Source of the DNA: JARIHD01 sp036392795
GTDB taxonomy: Bacteria > Patescibacteriota > Saccharimonadia > Saccharimonadales > UBA4665
DNA: 28,230 bases
Direction of reading: 5' to 3'
NCBI GenBank assembly: GCA_036392795.1
Contig: DASVXH010000084.1
Coordinates: 1 to 28,230, forward strand
The position numbers and the translations under genes were made by a program. The notes under the pieces are model-generated. The model was not told the DNA's origin. It saw only the letters and a list, made by a program, of their open reading frames with translations, and did no database searches. Positions 22,466-28,230 of this stretch are shown here, piece by piece. Position 1 is the first letter of the stretch. Every line of letters starts with the position of its first letter.

Positions 22466-22971
22466 CAATCAGCCACCAATCTCAGAGACTGAAGGCGACG
22501 GCGCATTGCCTCGGTCGATACTCCAAAAATCTGTGCTAATTTATCGATATCCTTAGTGACTTCCCAGAGCTGGCGTATGAATTGTTCGGGCATTAACAGC
22601 GTTGCAGCGAACTGATTGGCCTGCAGTTCGCGCTCCATATCGTCCGCGTCTTCTGGTTTGTTGACCTGGTACCGGTAAAAAATATCTGTGGCCATGTCTT
22701 TGTGCAGCTTAAAATGACCCAGCTCATGTGCAATAGTAAAATTCTTACGTGCATACGTATCACTACTCTCTACAAAGATAGTTTTGCCATCACGATCAAG
22801 GGCGCCAGCCAGCTCTTCGCTTTCGAATGTGCCTTCCCGTAGCGTTAGTCCACAATATTCGAGGACACGACTTAGGTCGAGTGGCAGCTTTATTGCCGAT
22901 ATGTCCCCAAATACTGCGGTAAGAAGCCGGGTCACTTCTGAATTAATAGCCTGAATGTCATCGTCTTTCAC
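22465..22971 (-). CDS. ImmA/IrrE-family zinc metallopeptidase
   Basis: The 168-residue protein has the gluzincin-like motif A81-H82-E83-L84-G85-H86, followed by E115 in RELQANQFAATLLMP. This is the full ImmA/IrrE signature (HExxH plus distal E-x-x-A-N-x-F-A). Family members cleave repressors such as ImmR or DdrO. The C-terminal part (about 130-168) has a helix-turn-helix-like IDKLAQIFGVSTEAMRRRL, common in the family. No XRE-type repressor lies nearby, so the target is elsewhere or is the membrane protein encoded next. It starts with GTG, with AGAGG six bases upstream and an extended -10 before that. First gene of the unit with tsaE and tsaB. Confidence 0.9.
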   Translation of the reverse strand: MKDDDIQAINSEVTRLLTAVFGDISAIKLPLDLSRVLEYCGLTLREGTFESEELAGALDRDGKTIFVESSDTYARKNFTIAHELGHFKLHKDMATDIFYRYQVNKPEDADDMERELQANQFAATLLMPEQFIRQLWEVTKDIDKLAQIFGVSTEAMRRRLQSLRLVAD

Positions 22972-22992
22972 AAGGTACCTCTATATCTACAT

Positions 22993-23001
22993 AGTATAAC
23001 A
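22993..23001 (-). promoter_or_regulatory. Extended -10 promoter of the protease/TsaE/TsaB operon
   Basis: Minus-strand TGt-TATACT (hexamer 22998 to 22993) lies 21 bases before the GTG at 22971, upstream of its AGAGG site. The transcript therefore has a short leader, unlike the leaderless neighbours. Confidence 0.55.
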
Positions 23002-23053
23002 AAAAATGAAACTTCTCTGAAGTGATGACACAAAGAGGGCTTAGTCATAAGCG

Positions 23054-23084
23054 TTGACAGAAGATGCTCAGATTGCGGTATACT
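23054..23084 (+). promoter_or_regulatory. Promoter of the PRC-barrel gene
   Basis: Perfect -35 TTGACA (23054-23059), 19-base spacer, TATACT (23079-23084), then six bases and ATG (23091). The transcript should be leaderless. This fixes the start at 23091, because the in-frame ATG at 23064 lies within the promoter. Confidence 0.65.
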
Positions 23085-23090
23085 AATCAT

Positions 23091-23609
23091 ATGTTGCAGC
23101 TGAGTGGAACTTTATTAAATAGGCCCATTTTAAATCTGCGGACCGGAAACGTCGCTGGGCTGACCCAGCGGCCACTCATCAACCCGAACAATCTTAAAAT
23201 TGAAGGTTTTTACTGCAAGGACGACGTAGACCGCACCCGCACACCCGTACTGCTCTATCAGGATATTCGTGATGTTATTCCGCAGGGCATCGTCATAAAC
23301 GACTATGATGTCTTGGTAGATCCCGGCGAACTGGTCCGTCTAAAAGCCACGATCGACAGTAAGTTTGATTTGATCGGCAAAAAGGTAATCACCGCCGACA
23401 AACAAAAAATTGGCAAGGTTAGCGACTTTGCTACCGAGATCGAAACTATGTACATCCAAAAACTCTATATAACTCAATCAATGCTAAAAAACCTGACCGG
23501 GGGCAACCTGATTATCGACCGTAATCAGATAGTAGAGATTAATGATAAATATATCGTAATCCAGGACCTACAGGGCCACATTCCGGCACGGGCCGGCGCA
23601 CCAGCATAG
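23091..23609 (+). CDS. PRC-barrel domain protein
   Basis: The 172-residue protein shows two PRC-barrel-like repeats. The first begins LLNRPILNLRTGNVAG and the second FDLIGKKVITADKQKIGKVSDF, each a short beta-barrel with the typical G-x-x-V-x-D pattern. PRC-barrels occur in RimM (ribosome maturation) and in small cytoplasmic regulators. This one has no RimM N-terminal domain, no membrane segment and no signal peptide. A role in RNA-binding or as an adaptor is inferred from the family. It is a single-gene unit convergent with recX, seven bases apart. Confidence 0.75.
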   Translation: MLQLSGTLLNRPILNLRTGNVAGLTQRPLINPNNLKIEGFYCKDDVDRTRTPVLLYQDIRDVIPQGIVINDYDVLVDPGELVRLKATIDSKFDLIGKKVITADKQKIGKVSDFATEIETMYIQKLYITQSMLKNLTGGNLIIDRNQIVEINDKYIVIQDLQGHIPARAGAPA

Positions 23610-23616
23610 TAAATTC

Positions 23617-24219
23617 CTAGTTTATCCCGTTCTCTTCGAATACGAATTTGATATCGTCATAGCCAAAACCTTGTCGTGCCAGATACTGCATAAACTTCGT
23701 CCGGTCCGGGTAGCGCGCATGCTTTTTCTGAACGATCTGCCGCAAGGAATCGCGCTCGCTTACCACATCATCTTGCATGGCGGCATCTATGATATGTTCG
23801 GACACATGCTTTTGTCTAAGTTCCAAGATAAGTCGACGCTTACTGGTACTCTTAAGCAGGCGGCGATTGGCTATCCAGGCGCTAGCAAAGTGCGTGTCAT
23901 TGATCAGATTATTTTTTGTTAGACGGGCAACTATGTCATTGGCAACCGGTTCTTCGATCTTTTTTCGTTTTAAATACGCCTGCATTTCCCACAGACTGCG
24001 CGGCCGCATGACAGCATAACGCAGGGCATTACCGTAGGCTTTGTCCGCCCCGGATACGTCCTTTAAATCTTTTAGCCTAACTTTGTCGATCTCCTGGCCA
24101 CTCGCCAGACGCTGCTCCAGCAGGGCCGATTCACTCAAGCTAAAGGCATATTTTTCGTCAACGTACACCGAATACCGATCGGCGCGCCTAACCTGCTGCT
24201 TGATAGCCGTTATTTTCAT
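23617..24219 (-). CDS. recX: RecX, regulator of RecA
   Basis: The 200-residue protein begins MKITAIKQQVRRADRYSVYVDEKYAFSLSE, the normal RecX beginning. It has the three-helix RecX repeats: the first around YGNALRYAVMRPRSLWEMQAYLKRKKI, the second around INDTHFASAWIANRRLLKSTSKRRLILELRQK, and the third ending GFGYDDIKFVFEE. RecX binds along the RecA filament and limits it. The frame extends upstream to 24330, but that part overlaps another gene and does not look like RecX. The ATG at 24219 shares ATGA with the stop of the membrane-protein gene, so it is coupled to it. recA is the next gene upstream. Confidence 0.9.
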   Translation of the reverse strand: MKITAIKQQVRRADRYSVYVDEKYAFSLSESALLEQRLASGQEIDKVRLKDLKDVSGADKAYGNALRYAVMRPRSLWEMQAYLKRKKIEEPVANDIVARLTKNNLINDTHFASAWIANRRLLKSTSKRRLILELRQKHVSEHIIDAAMQDDVVSERDSLRQIVQKKHARYPDRTKFMQYLARQGFGYDDIKFVFEENGIN

Positions 24220-24683
24220 ACTATCAGCGCGCGCAGCCAAAAGCTCATTGCTCCCAGCCACAACACTTCCAGGATGAGGCCCGGTGGTTTTTCGAACCAC
24301 TGAATTTTTTGGTGAAAACGTGTCAGCCACACCGGTTCGGTTCTTTTGACGCCACGCCGATCATGCCAAAAGTGACGCAACCAGACAGTGTCCGGCACCC
24401 AAGCAATCAGCATACCAGTGAATACTATCCACCAATTAACCGTCTGATGAAATACCAGCGGCACAACCACCAATATCAGCAGCGCCAATACGATATCAAT
24501 AATTAAAACTGACTTAAATAAAGGATGAGCGTCCCGTTCGGCATTGTTTTTGTGGTGAACACCAAAATGAGGTAGCACATCCAATACAAAATGCGAGACA
24601 AATGCCGCAGGAAGAACCCACAGTGGACGTTGCAAGCCCACGGCTATCACTGCTCCCGTTAACATATGGTTTGCGGCCGTCAT
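24216..24683 (-). CDS. Small polytopic membrane protein, similar in style to YdjM/DUF457-type hydrolase-like proteins
   Basis: From the ATG at 24683 the protein has 155 residues. It has hydrophobic segments near 8-35, 60-78, 83-100 and a last one at the C-terminus. An SHFVLDVLPHFGVHHK segment has several His and Asp residues and resembles the metal-binding motif of YdjM-like membrane hydrolases. The early TAANHMLTGAVIA fits the same group. The match is partial, so a catalytic role is uncertain. The GTG at 24701 is in frame, but it abuts the TACAAT box. It is coupled to recX and placed between recA and recX. Confidence 0.6.
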   Translation of the reverse strand: MTAANHMLTGAVIAVGLQRPLWVLPAAFVSHFVLDVLPHFGVHHKNNAERDAHPLFKSVLIIDIVLALLILVVVPLVFHQTVNWWIVFTGMLIAWVPDTVWLRHFWHDRRGVKRTEPVWLTRFHQKIQWFEKPPGLILEVLWLGAMSFWLRALIV

Positions 24684-24692
24684 GACAATATT

Positions 24693-24720
24693 ATTGTACA
24701 CCCCTCCCTTAAAAAGGGGT
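24693..24720 (-). promoter_or_regulatory. -10 box with an adjacent hairpin before the membrane protein/recX unit
   Basis: Minus-strand TACAAT (24698 to 24693) lies nine bases before the ATG at 24683. Just upstream ACCCC (24700-24704) can pair with GGGGT (24716-24720). The hairpin could be part of the recA transcript end or a binding site; its role is unknown. Confidence 0.4.
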
Positions 24721-24739
24721 CAATAGACTAATTAACATT

Positions 24740-24764
24740 CCTGTTTTTTCAGCAAAAATACAGG
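24740..24764 (-). terminator. Possible weak terminator after recA
   Basis: CCTGT (24740-24744) pairs with ACAGG (24760-24764), with five more A/T pairs inside after one mismatch. The stem begins only two bases after the recA stop codon. No T run follows, so termination may be poor and recX may also be read from recA. Confidence 0.35.
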
Positions 24765-24765
24765 C

Positions 24766-25809
24766 TTATTCTTGCTGGGCGGCGGCTCGAACTTTTTTGT
24801 CGACCTCCTGGGCAACTTTAGGGTTTTCGTTCAGATACGTTTTAGCAGCTTCGCGACCCTGCCCAATTTTTTGATCACCATAAGCAAACCATGCGCCACT
24901 CTTGTCTACAATGCCACGAATAACAGCTTGATCCAAAATGTCACCACTGCGGCTTATGCCTTCGTTATACATAATGTCAAATTCGGCCTCCCGGAACGGA
25001 GGTGCAATCTTGTTCTTGACCACCTTGACACGAGTACGGTTGCCAATAACCGATTCAGCTGATTTAATCTGACCAGTTCGACGGATGTCCATACGCACCG
25101 ACGCATAGAATTTGAGTGCGTTACCGCCCGTGGTGGTTTCGGGATTGCCAAACATCACACCAATCTTCATGCGAATCTGGTTAATAAATACCACGGTTGC
25201 CTTGGAGCGGTTAATAACACCTGTCAGCTTACGAAGTGCTTGACTCATCAGGCGGGCTTGCAGACCCGGTAGCGAATCACCCATGTCACCCTCGATTTCG
25301 GCACGGGGAACCAAAGCAGCCACCGAGTCAACTACGATAATATCCACCGCATTGCTGCGCACCAGTGTTTCGGTAATTTCCAGCGCCTGTTCCCCATTGT
25401 CCGGTTGGCTCAGCAGTAGATTATCCACATCAACACCAATACGCTTGGCATAAGATGGGTCCAGTGCGTGCTCGGCGTCAATAAACGCCGCCGTGCCGCC
25501 CGCCTTTTGCACTTCGGCAATGGCATGCAGCGTCAGCGTAGTTTTACCAGAGCTTTCCGGTCCGTAAATCTCCACGATACGGCCCTTTGGCAAACCACCA
25601 CCCAGTGCCAAATCCAACGAAATGCTGCCGGTCGAAATAGTTTCCACTTGGGCAAAGCTGCCATGTTCGCCAAGTTTCATAATAGAACCCTTGCCGAACT
25701 GTTTTTCTATCTGTTCCAGCGCCAAACCCAGCGCCTTGACCTTGCCTTCATTGGCAGGGGCCTTTGCAGCGTCCTTGACGTCTTTCGTTTTCGATTTATC
25801 CTCTGCCAT
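24766..25809 (-). CDS. recA: RecA recombinase
   Basis: The 347-residue RecA is complete. GPESSGKT (83-90) is Walker A. EHALDPSYAKRIGVDVDNLL, IIVVDSVAALVP (Walker B), GLQARLMSQALRKLT (loop 1 region), VVFINQIRMKIGVMFGNPETTTGG (loop 2) and KVVKNKIAPPFREAEFDIMYNEGIS follow in order. It forms the filament for homologous recombination and SOS signalling. The frame is open to 25902, but GGAGG lies seven bases before the ATG at 25809 and a TATAAT is just upstream, so that is the start. About 17 extra charged residues precede the usual N-terminus. Upstream is a divergent pilus gene. Confidence 0.98.
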   Translation of the reverse strand: MAEDKSKTKDVKDAAKAPANEGKVKALGLALEQIEKQFGKGSIMKLGEHGSFAQVETISTGSISLDLALGGGLPKGRIVEIYGPESSGKTTLTLHAIAEVQKAGGTAAFIDAEHALDPSYAKRIGVDVDNLLLSQPDNGEQALEITETLVRSNAVDIIVVDSVAALVPRAEIEGDMGDSLPGLQARLMSQALRKLTGVINRSKATVVFINQIRMKIGVMFGNPETTTGGNALKFYASVRMDIRRTGQIKSAESVIGNRTRVKVVKNKIAPPFREAEFDIMYNEGISRSGDILDQAVIRGIVDKSGAWFAYGDQKIGQGREAAKTYLNENPKVAQEVDKKVRAAAQQE

Positions 25810-25848
25810 ACAAATCCCTCCGTTATGGTCTATCCACCCGTTTATCTT

Positions 25849-25857
25849 ATTATACCA
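25849..25857 (-). promoter_or_regulatory. Extended -10 promoter of recA
   Basis: Minus-strand TGg-TATAAT (hexamer 25854 to 25849) gives a leader of about 30 nt before the strong GGAGG site and ATG at 25809. No good -35 and no clear SOS box are visible. Confidence 0.65.
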
Positions 25858-25989
25858 GTAAAAGCATATGCGTGAGCATGATCCTATCCAACGTTCGCCC
25901 AAATTGCAAATAATTTATGAAATAAGAGTGTCCGATCCACTGGGACTCATTTAGCTTTTGGAATTGCTGTAATTTTAAAACGCTTACGA

Positions 25990-26003
25990 TATAATAGACG
26001 CAA
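25990..26003 (+). promoter_or_regulatory. TATAAT promoter of the PilB-like gene
   Basis: Consensus TATAAT (25990-25995) is followed by eight bases and the ATG at 26004, so a leaderless or nearly leaderless mRNA is expected. No Shine-Dalgarno is present. The recA and pilus promoters are about 135 bp apart and divergent. Confidence 0.55.
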
Positions 26004-27323
26004 ATGGGTGTGAAAAATGCTTTTCTAGGAAGACTGCTGTCGAGCAGCGATAAATTCAGCGACGAACAGGTCGCGCAAACGATCACGTTACTAATCGAGC
26101 ATGGCGTAAAGCACGGTGCCAGCGACATTCACATCGAACCGTACGAGCGTTTTGCTCAAGTTCGCTACCGCATCAATAATGATCTCCGCGGCATGCATAA
26201 GCTTCCTTTGGCCGCACTGCCGGCTGTGGTATCCCAAATAAAAGACCTGGCCGGTCTTAACGCCACGAATGACCACCTGCCGCAGGAAGGTCAATATTCG
26301 GCACCGGTAGGCGAAGAGCAATTTGAAATTCAAGTACACACAATGCCGGTTATTGGCGGCGAAAAAGTTGTACTGCATATTGCCCGCCGCTTAAGCAAAC
26401 CGCTCACACTCGGCCAGCTTGGATTTTGGGGAACTAGCCTGTCGGCCATTCAAAATACTTTATCACGTTCGCATGGCCTGATCATTGTAGCAACACCACG
26501 CCGCAACGGCCGCACCACCACCATGCACAGCATGCTCGAAATGGTCACCACTCCCGCCGTCAGCGTCGCTACTGTCGAAAAAACCATTGAATACCGCGTA
26601 CCCGGCATCAGCCAAACACAGGTCAAGCCAAATAGCGGCATTACCTTTAGCGATGCATTTCGGGCCGCCGTCAATCAAGACCCCAACATCTTACTACTGA
26701 GCGACCTAACCGATAAAGCAACTGGCGACTTGGCGGTTCAAACAGCAGCTGGCGGGCATTTAGTCATTACAGGCGTGCACGCCAACAATGCCGCCGCTGG
26801 ACTAGCCCTACTCCGCACCATGACCACTGAAGAACCCTATTTGTTTGCTCACGCCGTCTGTGCAGCCATTAGCCAACGCCTTGTTCGTAAGCTTTGTCAG
26901 CGCTGTCGCATAGCCGTCCATCCTAGTCGTGATGAATTACGTGAAATAGAAAAGGCTTTTGGTATTTCATCGGCCGCCCATCGTCTGCAGATTCATCAGC
27001 TAGACAGCCAAGCTGTCAAAGAAGGCGTAGGCGGAACGACACCCAATACCTCCGCCGATGGCATTACCGGACTGTGGAAGGCCAACGAAGAAGGCTGCGA
27101 GGCATGCAATCATAGCGGCTATCAAGGCGCCATTGCACTGGTAGAAGTTATCGAATCGAGCGACAACACCGTTCAAGCCAGTCTACTAACCACCCCTGAC
27201 GCTAATAAAATCCGCCGCGCCGCGCTAAAGGACGGCTACATTTCCATGGAACTGGACGGACTCATCAAAGCACTCCGCGGCCAAACCACCATCCCAGAAG
27301 TCTTGCGCACCTTGGCCTTGTAG
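26004..27323 (+). CDS. PilB/GspE-like type IV pilus ATPase with degenerate nucleotide-binding motifs
   Basis: The 439-residue protein has the fold order of secretion ATPases: an N2 domain with HGASDIHIEPYERFAQVRYRI, the core, and a four-cysteine zinc knuckle (CQRC ... CEAC, then GYQG). Catalytic motifs are altered. Walker A GPTGSGKTT reads T164-P-R-R-N-G-R170-T. The Asp-box EDP of family members reads EKT. Walker B GEIRD reads S233-D-L-T-D. The His-box HTND reads HANN. ATP hydrolysis is therefore doubtful, though the zinc site and fold are kept. It lacks the N1 domain of full PilB. It stands 72 nt upstream of a pilin gene, so it is probably a regulatory or structural partner of an active ATPase encoded elsewhere. 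Confidence 0.85.
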   Translation: MGVKNAFLGRLLSSSDKFSDEQVAQTITLLIEHGVKHGASDIHIEPYERFAQVRYRINNDLRGMHKLPLAALPAVVSQIKDLAGLNATNDHLPQEGQYSAPVGEEQFEIQVHTMPVIGGEKVVLHIARRLSKPLTLGQLGFWGTSLSAIQNTLSRSHGLIIVATPRRNGRTTTMHSMLEMVTTPAVSVATVEKTIEYRVPGISQTQVKPNSGITFSDAFRAAVNQDPNILLLSDLTDKATGDLAVQTAAGGHLVITGVHANNAAAGLALLRTMTTEEPYLFAHAVCAAISQRLVRKLCQRCRIAVHPSRDELREIEKAFGISSAAHRLQIHQLDSQAVKEGVGGTTPNTSADGITGLWKANEEGCEACNHSGYQGAIALVEVIESSDNTVQASLLTTPDANKIRRAALKDGYISMELDGLIKALRGQTTIPEVLRTLAL

Positions 27324-27329
27324 CCCCCT

Positions 27330-27358
27330 TTGGCCCCTTGGTAAAAACTTGTTATAAT
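27330..27358 (+). promoter_or_regulatory. Promoter of the pilin gene
   Basis: TTGGCC (27330-27335), 17-base spacer and an extended -10, TGt-TATAAT (hexamer 27353-27358). The leader is about 30 nt with AAGG nine bases before the ATG at 27396. Pilin may therefore be made independently of the upstream ATPase-like gene. Confidence 0.6.
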
Positions 27359-27395
27359 TTGTAAAAGTTAAATCGCATCTAACGAAAAGGATCCT

Positions 27396-27872
27396 ATGAT
27401 CAAAAAGCGCGAGCAGGGCTTTACCCTAATCGAACTCCTTGTAGTAAGTGTTATCGTTGGCATTTTGGCGACCCTGGTCGCTATGACCTACAGCGGTGTT
27501 CAGGCCAAGAACCGCAACGCCGACCGTCAGGCCAGCATCAATCTGCTTCAAAGCCAACTGGAACGCTACTACGCGCTCAAAATTAAATACCCCAGCCTCA
27601 GCGAACTGAACAGCGCCGAATGGCGAAAGAGCAACTTTAAAGAGTTTTCCGACGCCACGATCCGCGATCCACAGTGGAATGACAAGGTCACAAACTGCAC
27701 CGCCGATGCCAAACCCAAGATGGCCGCAGCACCCGAAGCCAAATGTTATTCGTATCAGGCGACAACCACCGATGGATCACCTTGTGTTGACGCCAACACC
27801 GCTTGTACGCAGTACACACTGACCGCTATTTTTGAAGGCGGCGATAAGTATTTCAAAACCAGCGTTAATTAA
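27396..27872 (+). CDS. Type IV pilin or pseudopilin
   Basis: The 158-residue protein has a classic class III prepilin leader: MIKKREQG, cleavage after Gly8, then FTLIELLVVSVIVGILATLV with the needed Glu at +5. The hydrophobic helix is followed by a soluble domain of about 120 residues with four cysteines (C at TNC, AKC, SPC, TAC), which may form two disulfides. It is processed by PilD and assembled into a pilus used for adhesion, twitching or DNA uptake. Type IV pili are a common Saccharibacteria feature. It has its own promoter and a proper ribosome binding site, unlike the ATPase-like gene before it. Major versus minor pilin cannot be decided. Confidence 0.92.
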   Translation: MIKKREQGFTLIELLVVSVIVGILATLVAMTYSGVQAKNRNADRQASINLLQSQLERYYALKIKYPSLSELNSAEWRKSNFKEFSDATIRDPQWNDKVTNCTADAKPKMAAAPEAKCYSYQATTTDGSPCVDANTACTQYTLTAIFEGGDKYFKTSVN

Positions 27873-27891
27873 TTTCTATACCAAGAATCAA

Positions 27892-28230
27892 CTAGCTGGG
27901 TTGATCCTGGTGCGGTGGATCGACCGGGCGACCATTTTTGAACGCCTCGACCGCATTGTTTAGAATCGCAATATGCTGTTTGGGATTGGCCACGAACGAG
28001 AATCGATAGGTTGTTTCGTCACCCTCGGTCGACAGTCTGATTGACCCGTAGTTCAACATAATTTGTAGCAGCCCGTTTTGGCGATAACTGGCGTCTTCGA
28101 CATTCGACAAACTTACCGTCTGTTCATGTTTCGAAAACAAACTAGTCTGAATTTCCTGAATCACGCTCTCGTTGGTCAGATAAAAACGGTTATTATTATA
28201 GATATACGTGGCCAAAAAACCACCCAGCAA
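27892..28230 (-). CDS. Bacterial PH-domain (bPH2/YdbS-like) membrane protein, cut by the window edge
   Basis: The frame is open to the window end, so only the last 112 residues are seen and the true start is outside. The visible part begins with the end of a membrane segment (GGFLATYIYNNN) and continues with a PH-like domain: RFYLTNESVIQEIQTSLFSKHEQTVSLSNVEDASYRQ, the glycine-rich strand NGLLQIMLNYGSIRL, and the closing helix NPKQHIAILNNAVEAF. Such proteins are membrane-associated adaptors with no known catalytic role. It converges on the pilin gene. A short stem (ATCAAC/GTTGAT near 27888-27905) overlaps its stop, without a T run. Confidence 0.75.
   Translation of the reverse strand: MLGGFLATYIYNNNRFYLTNESVIQEIQTSLFSKHEQTVSLSNVEDASYRQNGLLQIMLNYGSIRLSTEGDETTYRFSFVANPKQHIAILNNAVEAFKNGRPVDPPHQDQPS

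Noticed and set aside
22465..22971. The ImmA/IrrE gene as a sign of a prophage or ICE
   Set aside because: No repressor, integrase or structural genes accompany it, and it is fused by overlap to housekeeping tsaE/tsaB.
25870..25905. GAACG-type sequence upstream of recA as a possible SOS (LexA) box
   Set aside because: Only half of a Gram-positive-type site (CGAAC...GTTCG) can be matched and the symmetry is poor.
1..28230. Reassigned TGA codon (as in Gracilibacteria or SR1)
   Set aside because: TGA ends several well-bounded genes (for example at 1551 and 22465) and no conserved protein contains an internal TGA.
1..28230. CRISPR array or large tandem DNA repeats
   Set aside because: No regularly spaced direct repeats were seen; the only tandem DNA repeat is the short Pro/Thr linker region.

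Overview
The window reads like a chromosome segment of a Candidate Phyla Radiation bacterium, most probably a Saccharibacterium (TM7). This is inferred from gene style, not from a marker gene. Genes are compact with many start/stop overlaps. Promoters often sit only 6-9 nt before the ATG. TsaB is reduced to its N-terminal lobe. There are type IV pilus genes, many anchored or secreted surface proteins with CBM-like, FN3 and cupredoxin folds, and no biosynthetic pathways. TGA is used as an ordinary stop.

Layout. Positions 1-2946 (+) hold the tail of a GH16-type glycanase, a processive membrane GT2 glycosyltransferase and a secreted NodB-type polysaccharide deacetylase, which looks like an exopolysaccharide locus. 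A P1B-type metal ATPase follows (2971-4812, +) with its own promoter. From 4819 to 12942 (-) lie a CTP-dependent lipid kinase-like protein and two copies of a gene pair: a CBM-like/Ig/FN3/FN3/carboxypeptidase-regulatory surface protein followed by an anchored cupredoxin-like protein. The second copy continues into an anchored beta-helix protein and ends at a clear terminator. Between the copies are tRNA-Pro(CGG) and two membrane proteins of unknown role.

Positions 13117-16305 hold a four-helix membrane protein, a Nudix hydrolase sharing a palindromic -10 element with a divergent unknown gene, and a secreted protein with 12 cysteines. tRNA-Pro(UGG) (-) follows with promoter and terminator. From 16612 to 20136 (-) is an RNA-turnover-like operon: rny, a P-loop kinase, a HAD hydrolase and ymdB. 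The rny leader is long and folded, and its -35 box lies inside the preceding terminator.

Positions 20372-22971 (-) hold an unknown gene and a tightly overlapping four-gene unit: an ImmA/IrrE-type protease, a two-helix membrane protein, TsaE and a short TsaB. A PRC-barrel protein (+) comes next, then recX with an overlapping membrane protein, then recA (all -). The right end (+) has a PilB/GspE-like ATPase whose nucleotide-binding motifs are eroded, and a type IV pilin. The last gene is a truncated bacterial PH-domain protein (-).

Functional themes are surface polysaccharide and adhesion, type IV pili, RNA turnover, t6A tRNA modification and recombination. No CRISPR array, transposase, integrase or phage structural gene was seen. 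The most interesting items are the duplicated surface-protein/cupredoxin cassette with lost copper ligands, the motif-degenerate pilus ATPase beside a pilin, the protease-TsaEB coupled operon, and the widespread leaderless-type promoters.
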